From Pleodorina starrii (lineage: Eukaryota; Chlorophyta; Chlorophyceae; Chlamydomonadales; Volvocaceae): DNA of 64,000 bases. This document shows positions 52,556-63,878 of the stretch, piece by piece. The stretch's first letter is position 1; each line of letters begins with the position of its first letter. A model generated the notes under the pieces. That model ran no database searches. It was not told the origin of the DNA and saw only the letters and a list, made by a program, of their open reading frames with translations. The DNA is taken from NCBI GenBank assembly GCA_030267565.1, contig BRXU01000006.1, positions 2,034,001 through 2,098,000 of the forward strand, in the 5' to 3' direction. A program made the translations under genes and the position numbers.

Positions 52556-55353
52556 TCACTCCTGCATCTGGGATGGGTCCTGCCGACCCTGGCCTCGGCC
52601 TCCCCGGCCACCACCGCGCCCGCCCCCGTTGCCGAACCGGCCGCCACCGCGGCCTCCCTTCCGCTCGTTGTGGTTAAACCGCGGCGGCTTGCCCGCGATT
52701 TGAAGAACGCGGTCGCACTCGCCGCTCGCCTTATGGGCCTTGATGTCATCTCTCAAGAGCCCACAGTCGCGGCAGTTAATTGGCGGCCGCTTTTGCTGGC
52801 GGTCCTGTTTTTTGGACAGTTTGTTACGGGGGGTGGAAACAAAATTTAAGTTCGCGGATTTCAAGTTAGCGACTCGCATCCGGATTTCCTGTCCCAGGGC
52901 GAACTCAATTAAGTCATCCAGGCGTTTCCAGTCGCGACCGGCTGCGTCGGTAGCGCACCATTTGCGCATCGACGGAGGAAGGCCGTGCACGTACCAAGTG
53001 ACCATTTCTACTTGCGTCATGCTACGCGCATCTCGAATAATATCGCGGAAACGCTGCGTGTACTCTTGCACGCGTTCGCTAGATTTCATGTTATGCTCCC
53101 CGGCAAACAAACGGTCGCGCACTTCTTGCTCGGTATGACGGCGCACATCCCCATATTGCAAAAGGAATGCAGCTCGCAATGCAGGCAAAGTGAGGACCTC
53201 ATTTTTGTCGGTGTACGACTTTAGTAATGCCTGGCCCCACTCCTGCGCTTTTCCCGTCAACCAGAAAACGAAGTGCTGAGTCGGTGCCAGCCCGCTAGTT
53301 TCCATGTATTGAACGAGGGAATCAAACCATGTCTGTGTGCACGAAATGTGCGTGTCGGTTTTCCCGTGGAACTTAACAGGGACAGGCAATTTTCGACCCG
53401 AGCCCACCTCACTGTGGGTGCCGTTCATGTTGCCGGAAGCCTGGGCGCGCCCCGCCACCTGGGCGTAGTTGGGCGGCAACGGCAGCTGCGCCGCCGGAGC
53501 TGCGGCGTGGCCCGCGGCCGGCTGCTGCTCCAGTGGCTGCTGCTGCAACCTGGGCTCGAAGAACACCGCCGGCGGCATGTCCGGGTTCGCCGCCGCGGCC
53601 GCCTGCAGGTAAGAGACGGCCGGCCGCGGAGCGCCGTTGCTGGGCCCTGGGCCGCTCTGGGCGCTCTGGTGCGCCTGCTTCCGGTTGTCCAGGGCCCGGA
53701 ACGTCTCCTTGCGTGCCCAGGTAACGAACTCGTCGTCCGGCTTGCCGTGGATGCCGGACTGCCGGAGTCCCTCCACCACCGATTCCCAGATCAACCTGAA
53801 CGCGTCGCTGAACGTCGTGTCGTACAGCAGGTCGGCCATCCGCCAAATGTCGCGGACGGCGAGGGGACGGATCTCCCTGATCTGGGCGGCGTACAGGCCG
53901 CGGGTGGTGGGGTACCGCGGCTGCTCGGGCGCGGAGCCCTCCCCGGGGGAGCCCGCAGCCGCCTGCTGCTGCACGCCGCCCGCCTGAGCCGCGGCGCCGT
54001 TGCTGGGCGCTGCGTTCTGGGGCGGCTGCTGCACGTTGTTGCCGGCCGGCTGCTGTCCGTCGGGAAGCTGCTCCCCGCGGTCGCTCCCGCCCTGGCGGCG
54101 AGCTGGGCTCGCCGCCCGGCGGCGAGCCTCCTCCTGGCCCGCCCCCGCGTTCCATGCCTGCTGGTCCTTCAGCAGCGCGTCGAACTCGCGCTCCGCCTGC
54201 CGCTGCGCCCGCTTGGCCAGCTTCGAAGCCTTGCGCCGCTCCTTCTGGGAGCGCTTGGCCTTGCCGTCCTGCGACGAGGACGAGCTGCTGGCGGTCTCAG
54301 CGGAGTCCGACACGATGGACGAGGCTGATGCCGAGGTAGTTGGAGCCGACTTGTCCGCCTTGCGCTTGCAGCGCTGGCGGGCTTCGGCGTCCTTGCGCCG
54401 CTTCTCCTTCAGCTTCTTGATCTCCCTGGCATTGTTGTCCTGCTGCACGAGGAGCTTCTTCACCATCGCCATGAGCTCAGCGACGGTGTGGGTCTCCTGA
54501 CCCTCAGCGGCCTGGTTATCGGCCAGGCCGAGCTCCTTAACAGCGTTGGCCAACTCGGAGGCCTCCTGTGGGTCGTCCGAAAGAATATTGCCATCATCAG
54601 AGAAGCGAATATGTTTCTTAGGAACGGCTTTGGCCCGCCTAGCGGGACTATGCTTGTAACGCCGAGGTCATAGGTGCCGTACAGTCGGCTAGCATAAAGC
54701 CTAAGAAAGGCGTCGCACAGCATCTCGAGTAGCCTTTGCTCCGCCCAAGCACTACATTGGTATCGAGACCAGTACTGTCGTACAGTCTCTCAGAGGTCGT
54801 CAGTTCGATCCCTGGTACTCGCGGAAAGGCTTCCACTCCAGAAAACCTTGCAAATTAAGGCTAGAGGCATGCATGCCGCGGCATGACCTGACTTGGGAAG
54901 TTGTCCACCCCAATGCCGAAGACCTGGCTAAGACCCCAGGCATGCAAAGGTGGTGAAAGGCGGAGTGGACTGTGCACAGACACTGCGAGGACGCAGTGAG
55001 GACCGAGGACGTTCCCTTCAGAGGGGGGGGAATGTAACGCCGAGGTCATAGGTGCCGTACAGTCGGCTAGCATAAAGCCTAAGAAAGGCGTCGCACAGCA
55101 TCTCGAGTAGCCTTTGCTCCGCCCAAGCACTACAATGCTTGTGATCGTCGGCGATCACGCGACTGGACTTGACCCTCGCTCGGGTCTTAGCGTAAAGCGA
55201 ACCAATGGTTTGCTTTTTGATCTGCTTTTTGCCCTTCTTCTTTTTGATGGGCCTCACCGGAGCGGGGTTGAGGTCGGCGACCTCAGCCGACTCATCGGCG
55301 GCGGCGCGCGGCGCGGCCGCGAGCTCGCCCGTCTCCTTGGAGTGAGAAGACAT
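52556..55353 (-). pseudogene. Chromovirus Gag, interrupted by a TRIM
   Basis: ATG at 55353 opens MSSHSKETGELAAAPR and a Lys-rich stretch (RPIKKKKGKKQIKKQ). The frame is cut at 55139 by the TRIM at 54655-55134 and its AGCAT duplication (ATGCT on +), and continues in the same frame from 54654 (SPARRAKAVPKKHIRFSDDG). It has a coiled-coil, then a retrotransposon Gag core near HFVFWLTGKAQEWGQALL, then a Cys/His knuckle of unusual spacing, CRDCG...AHKASGEC (C-x2-C-x9-H-x5-C), and an RGG-rich tail ending SQMQE before TGA. An ATG at or near 54553 could start a shortened Gag. Confidence 0.85.
54655..55134 (+). mobile_element. TRIM (miniature LTR retrotransposon), intact, nested in gag
   Basis: 480 bases. 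Identical 102-base LTRs at 54655-54756 and 55033-55134 start TGTAACGCC and end CACTACA. Target duplication ATGCT at 54650-54654 and 55135-55139. A primer-binding site TGGTATCGAGACC begins one base after the left LTR, and the polypurine tract CAGAGGGGGGGGAA directly precedes the right LTR. No coding capacity. The inside also holds a B-box-like GTTCGATCC near 54803. It lies in the opposite orientation to its host element. Confidence 0.92.
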
Positions 55354-55389
55354 CGCAAAGGTAACCTGGATACGAGGATACCACTGTAA

Positions 55390-55768
55390 TGTAGTGCTTG
55401 GGCGGAGCAAAGGCTACTCGAGATGCTGTGCGACGCCTTTCTTAGGCTTTGTGCTAGCCGACTGTACGGCACCTATGACCTCGGCGTTACATCTCCCCCC
55501 CCTCTGAAGGGAACGTCCTCGGTCCTCACTGCGTCCTCGCAGTGTCTGTGCACAGTCCACTCCGCCTTTCACCACCTTTGCATGCCTGGGGTCTTAGCCA
55601 GGTCTTCGGCATTGGGGTGGACAACTTCCCAAGTCAGGTCATGCCGCGGCATACATGCCTCTAGCCTTAATTTGCAAGGTTTTCTGAAGTGGAAGCCTTT
55701 CCGCGACAACCAGGGATCGAACTGACGATCTCTGAGAGACTGTACGACAGTACTGGTCTCGATACCAC
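55390..55768 (-). mobile_element. Second TRIM copy lacking one LTR, at the chromovirus LTR/leader junction
   Basis: On the minus strand the order is primer site (GTGGTATCGAGACC) directly against the chromovirus 5' LTR, TRIM interior (55768-55492) and one TRIM LTR (55491-55390). The interior is nearly identical to the intact TRIM. The left TRIM LTR is missing. TTACA follows the right LTR and equals the end of the chromovirus LTR, so a TTACA target duplication followed by loss of one TRIM LTR explains the arrangement. Confidence 0.8.
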
Positions 55769-56169
55769 TGTAGTGAATGAGATTCTATCTTAGTCTGCCG
55801 AGTGGCAGACCTGTGCGGAAGCGTGGATCTTTATACCTTAAGCGAGTGAGATGTAAACGGAAGTATGGGCCTAGCCAGGTATTGAACCTGGACCGCAGTG
55901 TGTAAGCAATGGCACCATGCCCTAGCCCGACGAGCTTTTCTACTTCACGGCCCTCGCCAAGCCGCGTGCCGTATCGTGATACGACAGATCAAGTATCTTC
56001 TGTGTTCTCTCTGAGAACTCCTCCAACTAGTGACACACCACACTAGTCTTTGGACTGTATTAATATTTATTATTAATATGTCTGATTCTGTTACTTTGAA
56101 GGTTCACGTTGTTACGTGACCAACGGGTCGGACCCGCGCGTCGCGCTAAGTCCGGAATCCCCTCTTACA
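55769..56169 (-). repeat. 5' LTR of the chromovirus
   Basis: 401 bases, matching the other LTR except for one base at the U5 end, which is the point of fusion with the TRIM remnant. It contains the same tRNA-like segment at 55866-55930. Confidence 0.95.
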
Positions 56170-56943
56170 TCATGGGTGGGGAGCCTTGGTTTTGCGAGGA
56201 CTCAGGTGTTTGGGACAGGACCACTGGCCGGAGCCCCCGCCGGGTCTTGATTTGGAGGGCCAAGTCGACTTTGTTGCGTCGCGTTCGCTTAATATTGGGA
56301 ATTTGATTTGGACGTTGGAGCAGAGGTTTGATGAAGACTGGCTTAACAGCAGGCTTCTCACGCCCCCGCGTGAGTTCGTTTCTGATAATCACAAGCCCGG
56401 TGTGAAGGTGTGTCGGCACACGCACTGGATGGGGATGCCGAAACATACGGCTGGGTATATCCCCCCCAAACCCTATGCTTCTCTTTTGCGTTTTCGTCTA
56501 GGAGCCTGGCCTATTGAGAATAATCGACCTGCTGGACGGCAGAGGTCTGAGCGTACTTGTAGGGTCTGTGATAGTGGTACTGAAGACGAATATCATGTGC
56601 TGATGGAGTGTTCGGCGTACGACGATATACGTCAGGGTTTTAGTACCCTAGGTGTCATTTTAGGCGAGTACGTTTCACCGCCTATGCTTGCTGTTACGGG
56701 CGCGGACAATCAACGCGGCTTAGCTGAATTAGTTCACAACATCTGGGTACGGCGGTCTTCTATGCTAGTTTGAATGTTTGTTCATTTTACCTGTTTTCGT
56801 TGTGATCCTGCTTTAGTTTCTGCTTGGCGACATAGTTCTTAGCTCCTTTTTGACCTGCCTATTCTCGCGGTCCATGAGCCTCCTGGCTCGTCTGGGCCTT
56901 ATGAGCTCTCGAGCTTGTAATACAATACAATACAATACAATAC

Positions 56944-58761
56944 GGTGCCACAAAGATGTAAATACTTATCCACAAACTCGCGAGGAAGAAGGATAGGCTT
57001 TCGTAATTATGGGGGCGTAGTGTCGCCCACACTGGATTGCGTCCGACAGGGTTCCTCAGGGTCCGACCTCCGACGCTCACCCGAAGCTTCCTCCTACCTC
57101 ATATCGCCAATGTTTGATGAAGCATTACTGCGCTTAAAAACGAAAATGCTTCAAGACCTTTCCAAGTATTGCCCTGTATGGTCAAGCCACTGCCCCATTC
57201 GATACCGCTACCCTCCACGACATGTTTGCCCGCGATTTTAGTGTGATGCGTGTGATTAATTGCTGCTAACTGCTTGCTCGGCCACTACTTCGTCAATGCT
57301 CCGCCGTAACCGGTGCAGCCTTCTATTGCTTGCCCACATCAAAGGAAAGCATATGCACGACAACATATTATAAACAAGGCCGGGCTGTGTTTCGTTCAGT
57401 GTCGGGCGCATCGGCCAGCTCGGCCGCTAGCTCGTCCGCTGTTCGGCATCACTGAACAGGGTGCGAGCTTCGGCCTCGAAGGTCGTTCATCATTTTGCTG
57501 AAATGGCGATTACCGCACATGGACTCATGGAGCCATCGAAAATGGGGAAATGCAGCATCTCGGACCAGCTCGGACGAATCGAACGGATTCCGGTGACGAA
57601 TCGATTTGCCCGTAATGCCGAATAGTTCATCACACATGAGCGTAGTTACATATTGCCTAATTCTATTCTTGCATTCATTGCAATTACTGTAAGATATGGC
57701 TGGCACAGAGCGGGGCCACTTGGCCCTCCCCGGACAAACTGTGGATTTCGCTGTCTTCGGCCAGCGATTCATGCATATCTTAACAAGACCTTTGTTATCT
57801 TAACAGAGATTCATGCATATCTTAACAAGACCTTTGTTATCTTAACAAGACCTTTGTTAGAGGTGCAAGCTCCCACTAACTCCTTGCCGACCCGCGGGCG
57901 CGCACAAAGTCATGCAAACCCACGAGCCTCTCCCTCACACTGGCTGCAGCTGCGCTATCCCTGCTTAATGGGTCGGCTGGGGCGCCACGTTCTGCTCCAG
58001 CCGGCCCAGCAGGTTCGGCCGCGAGGCTCCCTCCCTGTACTCGCTGTTTCGTGTTTCCCTCTTCTTTGTCACTGCTGCCCTTGCGCGCCCCTTGCCCCTT
58101 CCTGTCCTGCTCGTTCGGCTGGTTGGTTGGTCGATTTGTCGGTCGGTGAATCGGTTGGTTTGTCGGTTGAATTCCTCGCCTCAGGTGACCCCGTCTGGCC
58201 GGGCTGGGTTGGCCTGCTGCTTGACTGTGCCGCCGCCGCCCTGCAGTTCAGGCCCATGTGCAACAAACCTAATCCTCGAGAATCAGTGCACTCTAGTGCG
58301 GTTCGTGGCTTCTTGCGCGGCTCACGGCCCAGCCGATGACGCCGCTTCAGCCCCGGGTCCAGATTTCTGTAATACCTTTATTATGGGCCGTCACATAGTG
58401 TGCTAATCGTTAGAGTCGTAAAAAATGTTCCTGTCTCTTTTGTTGTTGCATAGAGCTCTTGTTTTTTAATTTTGTCGTCCTTCACGAGATGGGTTTGGCT
58501 TCGGTTTGGTCCTCGCTTTATGTATGCGTCTGTTGATTTAAGGTTAATTCTGGGTATTCGACTATTTGTGGCTATAAGCTGAGCATATTACAGCTGTAAA
58601 GCTTACAGTTTGGACGTTCACACTTTCTTTGCCGCAGAGTCCTTTGCCGCCCGTGCCCGGTAGGCCCAAGTCGTAATTAGGCTCGACTTTCAGCTAAAGG
58701 AGAAGCACAGACACCGCAGTACTTACATCTACCCCCGGATCACTCATAGCCATGGTTTTTT
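56944..58761. other. No supported gene
   Basis: Contains a tandem duplication of about 42 bases at 57766-57860 (GATTCATGCATATCTTAACA followed by AGACCTTTGTTATC). No protein recognised. Confidence 0.45.
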
Positions 58762-58802
58762 GGGCGGGGCCCCAGCGCGAAGCGCCCAGGGGGGCCCCGC
58801 CC
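58762..58802. repeat. Perfect 12-bp GC hairpin
   Basis: GGGCGGGGCCCC (58762-58773) and GGGGCCCCGCCC (58791-58802) are perfect reverse complements around a 17-base loop that itself contains GCGC-GAA-GCGC. The 12-mer GGGGCCCCGCCC recurs at 59542-59553. Confidence 0.85.
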
Positions 58803-59845
58803 TGTAGGATTGCCCATGTCCGTGCGTGTGTGGGAAGTAATTGGACAAGTGTGGACTTTCGGCCAACGGAAAGTCTGCATAAGTAAAAGATTACGTTCTT
58901 TATTGCACGGTAAATTAATTATTGGAACCCAACCTCGTATGAGAAAAACCAGTTTGGCAGTCTCCATGGACCGAGGCCGAGGTCAAACCAACACCTCTCG
59001 GCCTATAATTAATTCCAGATGATTCATCGTTCCTTAAGGTGGGATTCTGACATGACGGCGTGAAATGAATCTTCGTTTCGGCAAGCAACCAACTATGTTT
59101 GCATTGCGAACATTCTTCTCGCGACCACACCACAGCAGCTCTGCTAGCCGGTCCGATCGTCTTGACGCATATTGCTATTACAAAGGTTGCAAGGTGCAAA
59201 CCATGAGGGGCAAAATGCTGGTTGTTGGACGCCAAGCCGCCGATGCACGCACGATACAGTCGGCAACCTAGGGGACTTCCACAGTCCCGGTCCTAATGTT
59301 AAAATTGTCAAGCCTGCTCTACGATACGGCAAATACCTCGGTAGTGAAGCCTGTGCACTCTCGCCGGCAAGTGCATGTCGTCGCGGCCCTCGCAAACAGT
59401 TCCATCCGCTGTCCTTCTATTTGCAAGTCAGCCTGCGTAATATGTGAATGATACGCTCCATGTTTACTGTCAAATAACATCAGCCAATGCGCTTGCCGGA
59501 AGTAGAGCCCTAGCACTCAACTTAATCCGTACGGATTGAACGGGGCCCCGCCCTTTTTCCGGCTTCAAGGAAGCCGACACCAACCCCTTGTCACTTATGT
59601 GCGTGTCCATTCATCGTACTCGTGCCCGAACATTGCTAGTCGATGTTGCTACAGGTATGAAAAAATGGACAGACTGCATGCACAAGGGCCAGCAGCGGAA
59701 TGTAGCACATTTTCCTGCCCGTTGCGCGTCCCACCTAATTATGGCGGGCGGGCGTCCTTGCGAACCTGTACGTTTCAAATGCGTGATCGTCTGACCGTAC
59801 CTGGCCGATGTTGCGCTGAGGTTTCGGAGGCATTTCCGAGATTTG
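58803..59845. other. No supported gene; upstream of lipoxygenase
   Basis: Short frames on both strands with no recognised domain. Confidence 0.4.
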
Positions 59846-59852
59846 TATATAA
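59846..59852 (+). promoter_or_regulatory. TATA-like box of the lipoxygenase gene
   Basis: TATATAA lies 130 bases before the lipoxygenase ATG. A second candidate TATTTAA is at 59913. The choice between them depends on the transcription start, which is unknown. Confidence 0.35.
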
Positions 59853-59981
59853 CCATCGGGATTTAACCTGATCAATCGTGGAAGAAGTTGCGCATACGAC
59901 TTCCGCCTTCGGTATTTAAGGAGGTGTGGAAGATCATCTAAAAAGCGGCTGAAGTTGTCTTTCGTGACCTCGACACCGACC

Positions 59982-62900
59982 ATGGCCTCAGTAACTGGCA
60001 GGACTGCCTGCATTGGCGATAATGCTCTGAAAAGAGCGAATCGGGCTGCTTCCTCGGCGCATAAGTTCCAGCTTACCCGGAGTACTGGCGGATCGCTGCG
60101 AAAGTACCGTGTCCCGTTTCAGCAAACCCCGCCGACTTGGCAGGGCCGCGCCATTATTACTCCTGGTGAGTCGGCTCAGGCGGAAGAGGCCGCGAAGGGA
60201 TTGCGGAGCGGAGCTGCCTTGGCCGGCAACGGGTCCGCGACTGGCGTCACCTGGAAGTGCTCAATTCGATCAACGGCGCCGCTGCTGGGGTGAGTTATCC
60301 CTAAGAGCGTTTTATGCGCTTTTATTATGGTTCAACTGGCTTCACAACATTGACTCTTAGTACCGATCGATTACACTTTTTTTATCCGCTAAATGTTTCG
60401 GCCTCACCTACCTACCACCGCAGGGATACCGGCGCGCGGCTTTCCATTGTCATTATTGATACTTACAGTGAGCTGCAGAGCGAAGTGATCAGCCTTGACT
60501 CGTGGAAGCCCCCGAAGGAGGTCGCCCGCAGCGATGGCACCGTCGGCTGGTTGCGCGAGGGCGCGATCACCCTGCCCGCCGAGCTGAAGGATCCCGGGGC
60601 CGTGTTGGTGCGCAAGCAGGCCGAAAAGAATGGCGCCCAGTCCCAAGACTATATCGACTCCATTCAGCTGCTCAAGTAAGTACCGACACTGCTCTTGTGC
60701 TCTGTGTGTGGGCGTCGTTATCATGCGTGCCTACTTATGTGGCCGCTCAACTGTCGGCATCTTCTTTTGCGGTGGCTGATTGCCGGCATTGCGGAGGCAT
60801 TAGTCCTTCTTCGCCCGTGGATGGATAGATACCGGTGTGTGTGCGTGTTTGTGTGTGGGGGGGGGGCACCGGGACTGCCGGCGTGCGGCGAAGGAAGCCC
60901 TTTATCTCTCGCCTTGTAACTCCTGTCAACCGGAGGTAACTTGGTGCGGGAGCAGGACCGGCCATGGTCCGTCCAAACTATGCGCTAACGTTTCTTTTCT
61001 CTTCGCCCTGGTGTTTGCGAACCGCCGTGGCACCTACCCCCAGCGCCTCCTCGGTCCACACCATCAACGTCAACAGTTGGGTCTCTTCTGAGCAGGGCTG
61101 GCGCGTCTTCTTCTCCGGACGCGCTTACCTGCCCAAGGACACGCCCCCGACCCTTCTGGATGAGCGCCAGAAGGAGCTGAAGGACCTGCAGGTGCGTGTA
61201 CGGCCGCTGGTCGATAGTGTACGGCATACGTCATATTGCCGAATTCGCCGAATTCGTAGTGCCCATACTTAACAACACAATGGCAGGTCTTATCGCATTC
61301 CATCTAAGCCGTGCAAGTAAGAGCTATCCAGTCCCCTTATCCATCGGGTTGCCATTCACAGCTGTGTCAGTACATACCCGGGCAGCTCAAAGCCTCAAAC
61401 ACTGCTATGCCAGTCCCTGTTTCCACACCTTGTTTTCACACTCCAGCTCATCGAACGGCAGCTATACTGAAGCTCGTAGATTGCCTGTGTCAGTACATGC
61501 ATGGGCAGCTCAAAGCGATAGGTGACGCCCCGGCCTCTATGAAAATTTTAAAACCCTAAAACCGGCATCAATGCTGTCCGGACTTGCCTATCTAGACCGT
61601 CATCGTGTCTTTCTCCGTCCGCCGCAGGGCACCCCGGAGACCCGGCTTGAGGAGCGCAAGGGCGCTGACCGCATCTACTGGTACCAGGTGGGGACTGATA
61701 TGAGGGGGGGAGCGAGGGAAGGAAAGGGGGGCGGGACGCGGGAGGGCGGGCAGGGGACAGAGGCAGGGGATGCCAGGAGAGAACGGGGGCGCTTGAAGGC
61801 TTCGGGAAGCGGCAGCCCGCCCAGGGCCTGTAGAGGGACGGGTAGGTGGTAGGAGGCCACGGGCGGGGCCTGGGTGACGATAATTCTTTCGGTGCCGTGT
61901 CAAGAAGTGATCTGTCGATGTATGGCGGCGATGTCCTTGGAACAAGCTGCTCCCGGTTGTTGTAGTCGGCAGAACGAAGCAGCAGTATCGGCGCGGCCTC
62001 GTCGCAAGCTGAAGTCGCCATTGGCATCGAATCACATATATGTATATCGCGCTTGTGTTTGTGTCCGTAGGTGTACAACGACCTGAGCTCCGGCCAGACT
62101 GGCAAGCTGGTGCGCCCGACGCTGGGTGGTTCCAAGGAGCTGCCGTACCCTCGCCGCCTGGCCACCAACCGCGGCAACGAGCCCGACGGCCGAGAGAAGC
62201 CGCCAGCCAAGGGCGAATCGATCTGGCTGCAGCTCGGTGAGCAGATGTGCAGCAGGGCATCCATGAACAGTGTGCCATGGCAAGTAGCCCCGCCTGCGGG
62301 TAGTTGTTGCAATCGTCGGCGGGGCGCCGCCTTAAGCCTCTTACTCCCCAAGTTCCCACAAATTACCCAGGCCGCCCCCCATTCATGAGCCGCAACTCCG
62401 CACGTTCCCACTGTCGCCGTAGCGCCCTGTAGCCTGCGTTACAACATACACGTGTAACGGGTACATGAACACTTTTGTTCTTGATCGAATGCGTAGCTGG
62501 ATGCCAGTCGTCGCTTCCGTGTGCTTTGACCCAAAGCACGGACGTGTTTTTCCTTGGCCCTTGCCTGCTTGCTCGGTATGTGGATGGATTCGCGCTGCCA
62601 CAATCTGTATCGCTCGACTGCCTCAGACGACCGGTTCAGCTTCGACAAGAACGTGGACTTCAACGGAGGCGCTCTTCAGAGCGGTCTGGCGGCTGCGCTG
62701 GGCGCCATTGCGGTACGTTACCGTCGGGGGGGGGGCTGGCAAGGATTGCTTCTGTAGCATCCTGGGTTAGTATCCGAGGTGTCCCACGACACTATGCGGT
62801 GTGACGCCCTATGTATGTACCTGCTGATGTACGGTATGTGTGTGTGTATGTGCAGGAGCTGGCCGGCCACAGGGACCGGTCGATCATCTCTCTCGTCCCT

Positions 62901-63878
62901 TCGCTGGTGGTTGGGGCGGCTCGTGAGCTGTTGGGCTCCCTCATTCCTGGCTCGGCGACCAAGCCGCTGGACAACTACGAGGACTTCACGGACGTTCTCA
63001 ACATGTTCAAAAAGGTTCGGAAAGGGCCTTAGCTGGGAAGGGGCGCAGGGGCGCGAAGGGAGAGCGGGAGGGGGGAAAAGCCGGATGGGGTGAAAGGTGG
63101 AAGGCAGGTGCCATGCGGGGCTCGAGAGGGAGGGGCGCTGGATGAGGTGGCGTCCGCGGCCGTAGCCCGGCCGGCAGAACGCCAGTCCCAAGCAAGACTT
63201 GAACGATAGCTGAGAGTTCGTTCTAATGGGGCACTGAAGTGCCTCCTTAGCACATCTGCCGAAGCTGCGCACCCATGCCCATCTACGTTATCACCCCCCA
63301 GCCTACGTACGTTGCTTCGTTGCATGCCGGCCTGATGGCCCGATGGTTCCTTCGTCTCTCCTTCCCTCGTCCGCAGGCCAGCGGCCCGGCTTTCCAGAGC
63401 CTGCTGCCTACCAACCTCTACCCCGCCGCCTCGCCGTCGTCCAGCAGCAGCAACGGCGCCGCCGCCGCTACCACAGCCGCCGCCGCCTTCAAGAAGGCAG
63501 ACGGTACGCACGCACGCACGGCGGGCGCAGAACCCGCAATCCGTCTTAATTGCCTGTCCAATCACAAGCGGGTTGCATCAGCGCGCAATCCAGCGCGCGC
63601 CAGATCGATAATATATAGTCCTCGCGCCGCGCTGTGTTTTCAGCATGGCCGCATTTCCCTTATGGAAAAGGCACGCACGTCTCACACATCGGCGGCCTCG
63701 TGTTCTTTCGTAGTCTGCCGATGTTCGGCTCAGGTCGTGACCCTGAACGGACCGTTTGACCCAACGCTGCGACTGCTTCCTGGCTGGATGTGTGTGTATG
63801 TCCTGATCAGGCGCCTGGGACTTCCAGCTGCCCGAGGGCGTGGCCGCCAAGATCGACGCAAGCACCGCCGACCAGCGG
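59982..63878 (+). CDS. Plant-type lipoxygenase, N-terminal part (gene continues past the right edge)
   Basis: Dioxygenase that adds O2 to polyunsaturated fatty acids, giving oxylipin precursors. Nine exons: 59982-60289, 60424-60675, 61044-61191, 61628-61687, 62071-62236, 62627-62712, 62856-63014, 63377-63503, 63811-63878; 1374 nt, 458 codons, phases agree. The N-terminus (MASVTGRTACIGDNALKRAN) is rich in Ser/Arg/Ala and resembles a chloroplast transit peptide. A PLAT/LH2-like beta-barrel follows (TGARLSIVIIDTY, VNSWVSSEQGWRVFFSGRAY). Then lipoxygenase signatures: LPKDTPPTLLDERQKEL, KGADRIYWYQVYNDL, RPTLGGSKELPYPRR, GESIWL/DDRFSFDKN, NYEDFTDVLNMF and AWDFQLPEGVAAKID. A Ser/Ala-rich insert sits in exon 8. 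The iron-binding His/Ile part of the catalytic domain lies beyond the window. Confidence 0.92.

Larger units (their letters stand above)
47865..56169 (-). mobile_element. Chromovirus (Ty3/gypsy LTR retrotransposon with chromodomain)
   Basis: Complete element, 8305 bases, coding on the minus strand, flanked by the 5-base duplication TCATG at 47860-47864 and 56170-56174. LTRs are 401 bases (47865-48265 and 55769-56169) and start TGTAAGAGG / end TACA. The polypurine tract AGAGGGGGGGGAA adjoins the 3' LTR (48266-48278). Order from the 5' end: LTR, TRIM remnant, primer site, Gag, Pol with protease, reverse transcriptase, RNase H, integrase and chromodomain. The copy is young by LTR identity but is disabled by a TRIM in gag and a frameshift in pol. 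Confidence 0.95.
46374..56773 (+). pseudogene. LINE ORF2 (reverse transcriptase), interrupted by LTR element
   Basis: The two coding pieces are 46374-47864 and 56175-56773. The first has the reverse transcriptase: GGFRAKIGTIHNLLLLRHL, DFEKAFDRVPRQLLW, GVKQGCPLSPTLFGFF and LYADDLNLFA. The second has HWMGMPKHTAGYIPPKP and the knuckle CRVCDSGTEDEYHVLMEC. The endonuclease domain is absent because of 5' truncation. The frame runs across the insertion point once the LTR element and one TCATG copy are disregarded, so the gene was open when the chromovirus inserted. Confidence 0.88.
46374..56943 (+). mobile_element. Second LINE, 5'-truncated and split by a chromovirus
   Basis: ORF2 sequence begins abruptly near 46374 (GLDSVPAECYK, matching GLEQAPAECYK of the other LINE), is interrupted at 47864, resumes at 56175 and stops at 56773. 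The 3' UTR carries the family 3' block (56867-56920) and ends in an (AATAC)n tail to 56943. I could not find a convincing target-site duplication. Confidence 0.85.

Noticed and set aside
54757..54830. Complete tRNA gene inside the TRIM
   Set aside because: Only a B-box-like GTTCGATCC is present; the T stem does not pair well and no acceptor stem is found. The TGGTATC stretch is better explained as a primer-binding site.
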